Below, piece after piece: positions 14,900 to 23,636 of a DNA stretch of 30,291 bases. The stretch lies in the NCBI GenBank assembly GCA_937916355.1, contig CALFTM010000084.1, positions 1-30,291 of the forward strand. The letters are read 5' to 3'. The DNA is from an uncultured Bacteroidales bacterium. GTDB taxonomy: Bacteria > Bacteroidota > Bacteroidia > Bacteroidales > Paludibacteraceae. Numbering within the stretch: position 1 is the first letter of the stretch; every line of letters starts with the position of its first letter. The notes under the pieces were generated by a model, which was not told where the DNA came from, searched no databases, and saw only the letters and a list, made by a program, of their open reading frames with translations. A program made the position numbers and the translations under genes.

Positions 14900-16189
14900 T
14901 TATTTATTCCAATATTTACGAGCCTCCTCATTTGACAATTTTTTTCCGTTCCGGATAACAACCATGAAAGCATCAGGATGTTTTTTCTTCACCTCTTCTC
15001 TCAACTCATAAGCCTTTTCGAGAGACTCAAGGTTACCATACACATATTGGTATTTATATGTACCTTCTCCGATAAATTCACGAACTGGAACGAACCCTTT
15101 AAAGTCTGGGCTGTTTAAATCTTTCTGGAATTTCAAACTTGCGATTTGCACCCCGAAACGAATCTCTTCGTCCGAATCGCTGGCTCCATTTTTTTCTTCT
15201 GCGGGCTTCTTTGCAGGAGTATCGTCCTTCTTTACCGAAGTCTCTTTTTTTACAGTTGTCTCCTTTTGGGGTGTTGGCACTTTTGCCGCATTCTCATTTT
15301 GAGATGGTTCTTTTTTCTTAGGTTGCTCAACGGTCTTTGCTGGCTCTTTCTTAGGCTCCGTATTTTTCTCAACCTCTGCAAGACTCTGTTTCACCTCTTC
15401 TTGGTAGGTCGTACCATCTTTTCGGTCATGTCTCTTTTTATAAGCAACAAATGCCTTATGAATAGCAGCCGCCATCTTATCTAAAGAAGAGTCCTTACTC
15501 AAAAATGCCTCTTCCGCCTTATTCGAGATATACCCCAATTCAATTAACACACCCGGCATGGCAGTCTCCTTCAACACCAAAAAACCAGCCTGCTTCACAC
15601 CTCTACTCTTACGATTGTTAGAAGAAAACTTTCTCTCAATCTGCGCTGCAAAGCTCAAACTTTGGTTGATATAATTGGATTGGGTATAATCGAACATAAT
15701 ATATGACTCAGAAGAGTTGTCAAATCCCTGATATTTCGTTTTATAGTCGGTCTCATACAAAATAACGGAATTTTCCCTCATTGCCACCTCCAAGTTTGCA
15801 GAAGAAGAACCCAAAGCATAAGTCTCCGTACCAGAGGCAGAACGATTCTCTGCCGCATTGGTGTGAATAGAAATAAAAAGGTCTGCTTTAGCTTTATTGG
15901 CAATCCTTGCGCGCTCATGCAGAGGGATAAACACATCTTTTTTTCTCGTATAAATCACTTTCACCCCCTCTTCCTTCTCTAAAAGATTTCCAAGTTTGAG
16001 GGCGGTTTTCAGGTTCACATTTTTTTCTTTCAACTTCAAATTATACCCAATCGCACCAGCGTCCTTTCCTCCATGACCGGCATCAATCACCACAACAAAA
16101 GGCTTATCCGCCGAATGCAGAGAAGAAGTCGTCATGCAAAACAGCACGAAAAAAAACAAAAAACGTATTATAAAAAAAGAATTTCTCAT
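14900..16189 (-). CDS. N-acetylmuramoyl-L-alanine amidase (Amidase_3) with SPOR-like C-terminus
   Basis: This secreted zinc amidase cleaves the bond between muramic acid and L-alanine in peptidoglycan. The signal peptide ends near residue 26 (SSLHSA). The catalytic domain (about 31-250) shows the zinc ligands and the general base: H39 in DAGHGG, E55 in LKEKN, H109 in SIHTNA and E217 in IELGYISN. A charged, Lys/Pro/Glu-rich linker (about 258-340) follows. The C-terminal 85 residues start at RFGVQIASL and look like a SPOR-type domain, suggesting recruitment to the division septum. It heads the amidase-MCE operon and is divergent from lptD. Confidence 0.93.
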   Translation of the reverse strand: MRNSFFIIRFLFFFVLFCMTTSSLHSADKPFVVVIDAGHGGKDAGAIGYNLKLKEKNVNLKTALKLGNLLEKEEGVKVIYTRKKDVFIPLHERARIANKAKADLFISIHTNAAENRSASGTETYALGSSSANLEVAMRENSVILYETDYKTKYQGFDNSSESYIMFDYTQSNYINQSLSFAAQIERKFSSNNRKSRGVKQAGFLVLKETAMPGVLIELGYISNKAEEAFLSKDSSLDKMAAAIHKAFVAYKKRHDRKDGTTYQEEVKQSLAEVEKNTEPKKEPAKTVEQPKKKEPSQNENAAKVPTPQKETTVKKETSVKKDDTPAKKPAEEKNGASDSDEEIRFGVQIASLKFQKDLNSPDFKGFVPVREFIGEGTYKYQYVYGNLESLEKAYELREEVKKKHPDAFMVVIRNGKKLSNEEARKYWNK

Positions 16190-16201
16190 CTACTTCTAAT
16201 T

Positions 16202-16209
16202 TATATTTG
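16202..16209 (+). promoter_or_regulatory. Predicted -7 promoter box of lptD
   Basis: TATATTTG matches TAnnTTTG exactly. A TTTC about 16 nt upstream is a poor -33. Transcription from here would give lptD a leader of about 85 nt. The box lies only 8 bp from the opposite-strand box of the amidase gene. Confidence 0.45.
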
Positions 16210-16217
16210 CTCGTTGG

Positions 16218-16225
16218 CAAATTTA
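16218..16225 (-). promoter_or_regulatory. Predicted -7 promoter box of the amidase operon
   Basis: The minus strand reads TAAATTTG, an exact TAnnTTTG match, 28 nt before the amidase ATG (16189). It faces the lptD box at 16202-16209, so the two polymerases would start within a few bases of each other and compete. Confidence 0.5.
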
Positions 16226-16297
16226 GAGAAAATATTCGTAAATTCGCAGTCGTTTTTGAAATCGAATTATAGTAAAAAAATAATCAAGTACAACATC

Positions 16298-19009
16298 TTG
16301 ATACATAGATACATACATAAAAAGCCTATTTTTTTCACGCTATTTTTAATGGCGTGCATCTTTCAAATTAGTGCGCAAACTACCACCCAAAAGGATAGTT
16401 TGGACACAAAATCTTCTTCCGAAACCACAGAAAAAAAGGTTTCGATGAAAAAATATTCGAAAGATGCGATCACCGACATAGTAAATTATTCCGCAAAAGA
16501 TTCAATTGTTTTTTATGCCACAGGAGAGGCATATTTATATGGAGAGGCAAAAGTAGGTTATCAAACCATGGAGTTAACCTCCGACCACATCATGCTTAAC
16601 ACAGACAGCAGTATCGTCCACGCAAGGTCTGGTGTGGATTCTACCGGCAACCCTGTCAACCTACCGGTCTTCAAAGATGGTGCAGAAAGCTATGAGTCGG
16701 AAAGCATCGATTTCAATTTTAAAACAAAAAAAGGGTTAATCAGAAACGTTGTGACACAACAGGGCGATGGCTACGTCACCAGTGAGAAGGCAAAAAAGAT
16801 GGAAGACAACACCTTCCTCATGAAAAATGCAAAATATACGACTTGCGACAACCACAAACATCCTCACTTCTACCTCAACCTCACAAAAGCGAAGGTGAAA
16901 CCAAAGGAGTATATTGTTGCCGGACCTGCCTATCTTGTGATTCAGGACGTACCTCTTCCGCTCGCATTGCCTTTCGGATTTTTCCCTTTTACTGAAAAAT
17001 ACACCTCCGGTATTTTGATGCCTACGTTCGGAGAGGAGTCCAGCAGAGGTTTTTACCTCCGAAATGCAGGATATTACTTCGCCATCAATAAATATTTTGA
17101 CATGGCACTTAGGGCAGACCTCTACACCAACGGTTCGTGGGGAGCTAACGCAACTGTTCGTTACAAAAAAATATACAAATTCAACGGTGATCTGTTTTTA
17201 GGGTATCAATCGACCGTCAATAGCGACAAGACATTGCCAGACTATACGCAGACCAATGACCTAAAAATCATCTGGACTCACTCTCAAGACCCAAAGGCTA
17301 ATCCGTTCAGCTCTTTTTCTGCCTCCATCAACTATACCTCTACCTCTTATAATAAGAACAATGTCAATTCTTATTACAACCCTTCTTTGTATGGAGAAAA
17401 CAACAAATCCTCCAGTATCAACTATACTTACAAGTTCCCTGAATCACCTTTCACCCTCACGACAAACTTCACACTGAACCAAAGGCAGAGCGACTCCATC
17501 ATTTCATTGAAGTTGCCGACCATCAATTTGAACATGTCGCGCGTCTACCCTTTCAAAAAGAAAGTGAAAGTGGGAAAAGAGAAATGGTATGAAAAAATAT
17601 ACCTCAACTATAGTCTGAACATGGATAACTACATCTCCACCAAGCAAGACAAACTTTTTGAGGCTAATATCTTGAACGACTGGAACAATGGAATCAAAAA
17701 CCAATTGAACATCGGTGCGTCATATACCTTATTTAAGTACATCATCTTCACTCCGTCTCTCAACTACAACGAAAAATGGTATTTCAAAAAAGTGTACCGC
17801 CAATGGAACGAAATCGAGAAAAAAGAGGAGAAATCATACAAAAACGGATTTTATAGAATCAATGACATGAGTGCGAACCTCAGTGTCAGCACTCAGTTGT
17901 ACGGATTTTACCAACCAATATGGGGTAAAAAAATCAAGATGATAAGGCATGTGGTGCGTCCTTCTGCAAGTCTCTCCTTCTCTCCCAAAATGGATGAGCC
18001 TTGGCCTTCTTTCGGACAAAATTACTACGACGAATACTTGAGAAAACTCCCTGATGGTAATTTCGACACCATCCAATACAACTATTTCTCGGAAAACTAT
18101 TACGGAGGACCAACCAGCAACGGAGGTGGACGAATCAATTTGTCGTTAACCAACAATCTGGAGATGAAAGTCGCATCCGACAAAGACTCTACGGGTTACA
18201 AGAAAATCTCGTTGATTGACAATTTGACCCTCAGCACCAGCTACGACCTTTTCGCTGAAGAGGATGAAGCACCTTGGTCGGACATCTCGGCAAACCTGCG
18301 TTTAAAAATCACACCTAAAATCAATCTGAACGTGACAGCAGGCTTCTGTCCTTACACATATAAATTGGATGCTCATGGACTACCCTATAAATCAAACTTA
18401 TCAGAGTGGGAGCGCAACGGAAGAATCGTTCGCCTGACCAATGCGAGAACCTCCTTCAACTACAGTTTCAGCAATAATACTTTCAAAAAGAAAAAGGAAA
18501 ACACTGAAGAAGAAGAAGAATTGCTGACAGAAGAAGAACTGGCAGAGTTAGACCCCAACTCAGTAACGTTAGATGACTTGAAAAATCAGCAAGTCCAGAA
18601 GAATGAAGAAGAGGCTCAAAAAGTGGATCCGGACGGATATGCAGAATTTTCCCTGCCTTGGACATTGAACGTAAGTTACTCCATCGCTTACGGGAATTAT
18701 ACATTTAACAAAGAGAAACTTGAATATGACAGAAGGTTGACCCAAACACTCAACTTCTCCGGAAGCATCAATTTCTCTCCTAACTGGAGTTTCACCTTTA
18801 GTTCTGGTTATGACTTCCTCAACAAGGAAATGGCCTATACTTCTTGTGGAGTGCGACGCAAATTGCACTGCTGGTCGGCTTCCCTCGACTTCATTCCATT
18901 CGGACTTAACCAAGGCTTTAACTTCCATATTGGAGTCAACTCTTCAATGCTACAAGATTTGAAATATGAAAAGAGAACTTCCGGTAGTGACTATCCTATG
19001 TGGTACTAA
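16298..19009 (+). CDS. lptD: LPS-assembly protein LptD, Bacteroidota type
   Basis: LptD is the outer-membrane barrel that inserts lipopolysaccharide into the outer leaflet. The N-terminal OstA-like domain is visible in SIVFYATGEAYLYGEAKVGY and the following SDHIMLNTDSS. A conserved TTCDNHKHPHFYL, then PLALPFGFFPFTEKYTSGIL, lead into a long barrel of aromatic-rich strands. I choose the TTG at 16298 (903 aa) because it gives a complete signal peptide (basic start, hydrophobic core, ISAQ cleavage). The first in-frame ATG (16349) would leave only ten signal residues. The frame continues back to 16073, but that part overlaps the amidase. An acidic low-complexity insert (EEEEELLTEEELAELD) sits between barrel strands and is probably an exposed loop or turn. 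Confidence 0.88.
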   Translation: MIHRYIHKKPIFFTLFLMACIFQISAQTTTQKDSLDTKSSSETTEKKVSMKKYSKDAITDIVNYSAKDSIVFYATGEAYLYGEAKVGYQTMELTSDHIMLNTDSSIVHARSGVDSTGNPVNLPVFKDGAESYESESIDFNFKTKKGLIRNVVTQQGDGYVTSEKAKKMEDNTFLMKNAKYTTCDNHKHPHFYLNLTKAKVKPKEYIVAGPAYLVIQDVPLPLALPFGFFPFTEKYTSGILMPTFGEESSRGFYLRNAGYYFAINKYFDMALRADLYTNGSWGANATVRYKKIYKFNGDLFLGYQSTVNSDKTLPDYTQTNDLKIIWTHSQDPKANPFSSFSASINYTSTSYNKNNVNSYYNPSLYGENNKSSSINYTYKFPESPFTLTTNFTLNQRQSDSIISLKLPTINLNMSRVYPFKKKVKVGKEKWYEKIYLNYSLNMDNYISTKQDKLFEANILNDWNNGIKNQLNIGASYTLFKYIIFTPSLNYNEKWYFKKVYRQWNEIEKKEEKSYKNGFYRINDMSANLSVSTQLYGFYQPIWGKKIKMIRHVVRPSASLSFSPKMDEPWPSFGQNYYDEYLRKLPDGNFDTIQYNYFSENYYGGPTSNGGGRINLSLTNNLEMKVASDKDSTGYKKISLIDNLTLSTSYDLFAEEDEAPWSDISANLRLKITPKINLNVTAGFCPYTYKLDAHGLPYKSNLSEWERNGRIVRLTNARTSFNYSFSNNTFKKKKENTEEEEELLTEEELAELDPNSVTLDDLKNQQVQKNEEEAQKVDPDGYAEFSLPWTLNVSYSIAYGNYTFNKEKLEYDRRLTQTLNFSGSINFSPNWSFTFSSGYDFLNKEMAYTSCGVRRKLHCWSASLDFIPFGLNQGFNFHIGVNSSMLQDLKYEKRTSGSDYPMWY

Positions 19010-19241
19010 GGGGATGACTCCTTTAAGTTATGATTTTGTTGTTTTGTCATAAAATCTTGTTTCAGATGATTTTAAAGCATTTTCCTTGACTTATATACGG
19101 GGTCGGGATCATACCTTCACAAATACAAAAATCCCAAGTAAGATGCACTTCTGAATCATATCAAACTGACATTTTAAACAACAAAATCCCTAATTATAAA
19201 AAAATTACACCTTCAATGTTGGAATCCCCAAATTTATTAAC
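19010..19241. other. Spacer between lptD and the glycogen operon
   Basis: This stretch of more than 200 bp has no gene. A weak inverted repeat TTATGA (19028-19033)/TCATAA (19047-19052) might help end the lptD transcript, but it has no good U-tract. No tRNA or riboswitch structure is recognisable. Confidence 0.4.
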
Positions 19242-19249
19242 TAACTTTG
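19218..19249 (+). promoter_or_regulatory. Promoter of the glycogen synthase/phosphorylase operon
   Basis: The -7 box TAACTTTG (19242-19249) is an exact consensus match. GTTG (19218-19221) is a near match to the -33 TTTG with a 20-nt spacer. The predicted transcript starts near 19254, which rules out the in-frame ATG at 19216 as start codon. Confidence 0.65.
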
Positions 19250-19299
19250 CAGTTAACTTAGGAAAGGTTGAACATGGAAGAAAAAAAAACTATAGAAGA

Positions 19300-20925
19300 A
19301 TGAAGAGTAACGAAAAAAAACCAGACTACATATTTGAAATCAGTTGGGAGGTCTGCAACAAAGTGGGAGGAATCTATACGGTACTTTCCACCCAAGCAAA
19401 AGCTCTCAAATCCATATATTCAGACAATCTGATCTACATTGGGCCAGACTTCGAAGAGAAGAATGACCTCTTTTTTATTGAAGACAAGAAACTATTGTCA
19501 CAATGGGTGAAAGGTGCGAAAGAAAACAATTTGGAGGTGCGAGTAGGACGTTGGGACATACCCGGCAGTCCGCTTGTCATTCTCGTAGACCATAGAAGAT
19601 TATCAGCAGAAACCAACTCTTTCCTTTATGAAATGTGGGATAATTTCAAAGTAGACTCCATGCAAGCTTATGGCGACTACAATGAATCTGTCCTTTTTGG
19701 ATATGCGACTGCAAAGGTCGTAGAAGATTTCTGCAAATTCCACAAATTGGAGAAAAAAAATATTGTGGCTCAATTTCATGAATGGACAACTGGCTCTGGT
19801 CTACTCTACACGAAAATTCACAACCCAAACGTGAAAACGCTTTTCACCACTCATGCAACCACAACGGGGCGTTCCATCTGCTTCAACGGGAAAAATTTGT
19901 ATGAATATTTTCATGGATACAATGGAGACCAAATGGCTGGTGAATTAAACGTCAAAGCAAAACACCTTGTAGAGAAAGCCGCAGCACAAAATGCGGACTG
20001 CTTCACAACCGTCAGCGACATCACCGCAAGGGAGTGCGCCCAACTGTTGGAGAAACAACCGGACATTGTGACTCCAAATGGTTTTGAGGACGATTTCATC
20101 CCTTCTGGAGCTAAATACACAAAAGCAAGGAAAGAGGCGAAAGCGACTCTTCGCGAAGTGGCAGAAGCATTGTTCGGATACAAATTATCGGATGATGCGA
20201 TCTTCATTGCGACCAGCGGAAGATATGAATTTAGGAATAAGGGCATCGACCTTTTCTTAGAATCACTTCGAATGACCTCAGAAGACGAGAAAATCCAAAA
20301 AGAGGTTGTAGCATTCATTTTGGTTCCGGGCTGGAATATCGGAGCAAGGAAAGATTTGCAGAAAAAATTGCAAGACCCAACCATCTGCCACGCTTCCTAT
20401 AGAAAAAATATCACCCATGAGATTTACAACTACATGGATGATTCCATCTTACATACGATGCGCACGTTCCATTTTGAGAACAATAATGACCAAAAAGTGA
20501 AAGTGATTTTGGTACCAAGTTACTTAAATGGAGATGACGGAATCTTCAACAAAAGTTATTACGATCTACTCATCGGTATGGATCTGACTGTATTCGCTTC
20601 ATACTACGAGCCATGGGGGTACACTCCATTAGAGAGTGCGGCATTTGGCATTCCAACCATCACAACAGACCTTGCTGGGTTCGGATTATGGTGTTCGGAA
20701 CAACCAGTGGACGTAACCAATGGTGTAGCTGTCATCCACAGAGACGACCGCAACTACTACAATGTGGCGGAATCCATCAAGGAAAATATTGCCCAAATCG
20801 CCGCAATGGACAAAAAAGAATTTGACAAAACAAAGAAGAAAGCGATAGCGTTAGCTAATAAATGCTCTTGGGATGATTTCATACAATATTACCAAAAAGC
20901 ATTTGAAATCGCTCTTTCAAAATAG
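19300..20925 (+). CDS. Glycogen synthase, GT3 (eukaryotic GYS-like) type
   Basis: This 541-aa enzyme extends alpha-1,4-glucan using a sugar nucleotide; GT3 enzymes usually take UDP-glucose. The start EISWEVCNKVGGIYTVLS (13-30) carries the donor-site KVGG motif. FHEWTTG follows in the N-terminal lobe, and YYEPWGYTPLESAAFG holds the conserved catalytic-lobe glutamates. It is distinct from the usual bacterial GlgA (GT5). The ATG at 19300 lies downstream of the promoter. A nine-codon reading frame (19274-19303) precedes it and overlaps the start as ATGA. The alpha-glucan phosphorylase gene follows after 62 nt, so synthesis and breakdown of storage glucan are encoded together. No glgB or glgC is in the window. 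Confidence 0.93.
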   Translation: MKSNEKKPDYIFEISWEVCNKVGGIYTVLSTQAKALKSIYSDNLIYIGPDFEEKNDLFFIEDKKLLSQWVKGAKENNLEVRVGRWDIPGSPLVILVDHRRLSAETNSFLYEMWDNFKVDSMQAYGDYNESVLFGYATAKVVEDFCKFHKLEKKNIVAQFHEWTTGSGLLYTKIHNPNVKTLFTTHATTTGRSICFNGKNLYEYFHGYNGDQMAGELNVKAKHLVEKAAAQNADCFTTVSDITARECAQLLEKQPDIVTPNGFEDDFIPSGAKYTKARKEAKATLREVAEALFGYKLSDDAIFIATSGRYEFRNKGIDLFLESLRMTSEDEKIQKEVVAFILVPGWNIGARKDLQKKLQDPTICHASYRKNITHEIYNYMDDSILHTMRTFHFENNNDQKVKVILVPSYLNGDDGIFNKSYYDLLIGMDLTVFASYYEPWGYTPLESAAFGIPTITTDLAGFGLWCSEQPVDVTNGVAVIHRDDRNYYNVAESIKENIAQIAAMDKKEFDKTKKKAIALANKCSWDDFIQYYQKAFEIALSK

Positions 20926-20987
20926 CGGGAATCCAAATCGTCGAGATAGAAATCAAATATGTTAATTAATTCTAAACAGCAATAATA

Positions 20988-23573
20988 ATGAACGTAAAAA
21001 TTAACCAAGCCAATTGCCCAACATGGAGAGAAGTTGCCACAAAGGCAAAACTTCCTGCAAAATTGCAGAACCTCCAAGAAATGGCACACAACGTTTACTG
21101 GTCGTGGAACACAGAAATCAGAGAACTCTTCCAAGAAATTGACGAAGAACTTTGGGAAAGCTGTGCAAAGAACCCAGTTTTGTTTCTTAACAGCATCGAC
21201 ATCGAAAAACTTGAGAGCGTTTTGAACGACAAAGCCCTCATGAAGAAAATCGATAAAGTATATGATGATTTCAAAAAATATGTTGACACTCCAAAAGACC
21301 CTAAAAAATCATCTGTAGCCTACTTCTCTATGGAGTATGGTTTGACTGAGGTTTTGAAGATCTACTCAGGAGGTTTGGGAGTATTAGCAGGTGACTATGT
21401 AAAAGAGGCAAGTGACTGCAACATCAACATGACTGCAGTAGGTTTCTTGTATCGTTATGGTTACTTCACCCAGACTTTGTCAATGGACGGTGATCAAGTA
21501 GCCAACTACGAACCACAAAATTTCAACAACATCCCAGTCACTCTCGTAACAGATGAGAATGGTAACGCAATTCTTCTTGAAGTTCCTTACCACGACCGTA
21601 TCATCTACGCAAACATCTGGAAAGTTGCGGTTGGTCGTGTGAACCTCTATTTGATGGACACTGACATCAACTTGAACTCAGAATTCGACCGTTCAATCAC
21701 CCACACACTATATGGTGGAGATTGGGAGAACAGATTGAAACAAGAGTACCTTTTGGGTATCGGAGGTATGTTGATGTTGAAGAAGTTGGGCATTAAACAT
21801 GACACTTACCACTGTAACGAGGGACATGCTGCTTTGATTAACGTTCAACGTTTGCATGACTACATCCACGAAGAGGGACTTACGTTCGCTCAAGCATTTG
21901 AAGTTGTACGCTCTTCTGCTCTTTACACTGTTCACACTCCAGTTCCTGCAGGACACGACAAGTTCGATGAAGGATTGTTCGGAAAGTACATGTACCAATA
22001 CGCAGAAAAATTAGGAATCTCTTGGGATGATTTGATGGATCTCGGTAGAGAAAACCCTGGCGATAAAAACGAAAAATTCTCAATGAGCGTGTTCGCTTGC
22101 AACACTTGCCAAGAGGTAAATGGTGTGAGCTGGTTGCACGGAGAGGTTTCCAAAAAGATGTTCGCTCCTATTTGGGATGGATATTTCTGGGAGGAATCTC
22201 ACGTAAATTACGTGACAAATGGTGTACACATGCCAACATGGGCAGCACCTGCATGGAGAGATTTGTTTGAAGACACTTTCGGAAAGGATTTCTATTCAGA
22301 CCAATCCAACATGAACATCTGGGAGAAAATCCAAAATGTGTCAGATGAAAAGATTTGGAAGACAAGAAAGCAATTGAAGCAAAACCTCATCGACTTCATC
22401 CGTATCAAGTATAAAGAGAACTGGTTGAGAAACCAAGGAGACCCTAATTTGGTTCTCTCTATCTTGGATAGCATCAATCCTAACGCATTGACAATCGGTT
22501 TCGGTAGAAGATTCGCGACTTACAAGCGTGCGCACCTTTTGTTCACCGACTTAAAGAGACTTTCTGAAATCGTCAATAATCCTAACCGCCCTGTTCAATT
22601 CATCTTCACAGGAAAAGCTCACCCAGCTGATGGTGGAGGAAAAGGTTTGATCAAGAGAATTATCGAGATTTCAAGACAACCAGAATTCTTAGGAAAGATC
22701 ATCTTCTTGGAGAACTACGACATCGCCTTGGCTAAATGCTTGATCGCAGGTGTGGACATATGGTTGAACACTCCTACTCGTCCGTTGGAGGCTTCTGGTA
22801 CATCTGGAGAGAAGGCTTTGATGAACGGTGTTGTAAACTTCTCTGTAAAAGATGGTTGGTGGTACGAAGGTTACACAGAAGGTGCAGGTTGGGCATTGAC
22901 AGAAAACCGCACTTATGAGTATCAACCACATCAAGACCAATTGGATGCGGCTACAATCTACAAAACTTTGGAGAACGAGATCATCCCTATGTATTATGCT
23001 TCTAATAGCAAGGGCTACTCTCCTGAATGGATTCAAACAATCAAGAATTCAATCTCTCAAATCGCTCCAAGATTTACAATGAAGCGTATGTTGGATGATT
23101 ATATCGAAAGATTCTACGCTCCGTTGGAGAAACGTAAGTCTTTCATCGTAGCAAACAACTATGCAAAGGCAAAAGAAATCGCAGCATGGAAAGAGAAAGT
23201 CGCTTCAAATTGGGATAAGATCGAAGTCGTTTCAACTGCATTCTACAATGAGGACAACAACGGAAGCGAAATCGGCAACTACTACAATATTGAAGTAGGA
23301 ACCAACTACTCTGCTGAATGTGTGATAGATGTTAAAGATCTTGATACAAATAGCATCGGCGTTGATTTTGTCGTCATGCAAAATGAATGCAATGCAGACA
23401 AGTTCGTTGAAAGCAAAGAGTTAGAGCTTTACAAAACAGAAGGTTCTAAACTTTACTTCCGCATGAAGGATCGTATATCAAGAACGGGTATTTTCAAATA
23501 CTCTTTCCGTATGTTCCCTAAGAGCGAGAACTTGGTTCACCGTCAAGATTTCTGTTACGTTCGCTGGTTCTAA
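20988..23573 (+). CDS. glgP: Alpha-glucan (glycogen) phosphorylase
   Basis: This 861-aa PLP enzyme releases glucose-1-phosphate from glycogen or maltodextrin. The N-terminus has the DUF3417-type segment (NLQEMAHNVYWSWNTEIREL, about 27-46) of the short bacterial alpha-glucan phosphorylases. The PLP site reads ASGTSGEKALMNGVVNFS, with the Schiff-base lysine at 609. The catalytic core also shows FGRRFATYKRAHLLF and FTGKAHPADG. Codon choice differs from the neighbours (many CGT, GGT, TTC, AAC), which suggests high expression. It is the second gene of the glycogen operon and is followed directly by a strong terminator. Confidence 0.95.
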   Translation: MNVKINQANCPTWREVATKAKLPAKLQNLQEMAHNVYWSWNTEIRELFQEIDEELWESCAKNPVLFLNSIDIEKLESVLNDKALMKKIDKVYDDFKKYVDTPKDPKKSSVAYFSMEYGLTEVLKIYSGGLGVLAGDYVKEASDCNINMTAVGFLYRYGYFTQTLSMDGDQVANYEPQNFNNIPVTLVTDENGNAILLEVPYHDRIIYANIWKVAVGRVNLYLMDTDINLNSEFDRSITHTLYGGDWENRLKQEYLLGIGGMLMLKKLGIKHDTYHCNEGHAALINVQRLHDYIHEEGLTFAQAFEVVRSSALYTVHTPVPAGHDKFDEGLFGKYMYQYAEKLGISWDDLMDLGRENPGDKNEKFSMSVFACNTCQEVNGVSWLHGEVSKKMFAPIWDGYFWEESHVNYVTNGVHMPTWAAPAWRDLFEDTFGKDFYSDQSNMNIWEKIQNVSDEKIWKTRKQLKQNLIDFIRIKYKENWLRNQGDPNLVLSILDSINPNALTIGFGRRFATYKRAHLLFTDLKRLSEIVNNPNRPVQFIFTGKAHPADGGGKGLIKRIIEISRQPEFLGKIIFLENYDIALAKCLIAGVDIWLNTPTRPLEASGTSGEKALMNGVVNFSVKDGWWYEGYTEGAGWALTENRTYEYQPHQDQLDAATIYKTLENEIIPMYYASNSKGYSPEWIQTIKNSISQIAPRFTMKRMLDDYIERFYAPLEKRKSFIVANNYAKAKEIAAWKEKVASNWDKIEVVSTAFYNEDNNGSEIGNYYNIEVGTNYSAECVIDVKDLDTNSIGVDFVVMQNECNADKFVESKELELYKTEGSKLYFRMKDRISRTGIFKYSFRMFPKSENLVHRQDFCYVRWF

Positions 23574-23596
23574 TTATCATAAGAATAGTTCAGAGA

Positions 23597-23625
23597 AAAG
23601 CGAGGAGAAATCCTCGCTTTTTTTT
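23597..23625 (+). terminator. Rho-independent terminator of the glycogen operon
   Basis: A 10-bp perfect stem, AAAGCGAGGA (23597-23606) with TCCTCGCTTT (23611-23620), closes on a GAAA tetraloop and is followed by a T run. It starts 23 nt after the phosphorylase stop and ends only 12 nt before the miaA ATG. Confidence 0.92.
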
Positions 23626-23632
23626 AACTTCG
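23625..23632 (+). promoter_or_regulatory. Possible -7 box of miaA
   Basis: TAACTTCG differs from TAnnTTTG by one base and ends 4 nt before the miaA ATG. If used, the transcript would start at or next to the A of the ATG, giving a leaderless mRNA. Its -33 region would fall inside the terminator hairpin. Confidence 0.35.
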
Positions 23633-23636
23633 CAGC

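Noticed and set aside
16073..16297. Long upstream extension of lptD
   Set aside because: It overlaps the amidase gene and its promoter and yields a basic sequence before the signal peptide; the export signal would be buried.
17504..18928. Minus-strand open frames within lptD
   Set aside because: Shadows of the lptD coding strand without recognisable domains or start context.
19080..19140. Possible tRNA or structured RNA around GGGGTCGGGATC
   Set aside because: No cloverleaf, T-arm or acceptor pairing can be drawn; only a 5-bp GGGAT/ATCCC match with a long loop.
21708..23036. Many minus-strand open frames within glgP
   Set aside because: They arise from the biased codon use of a highly expressed gene; none has a plausible product.
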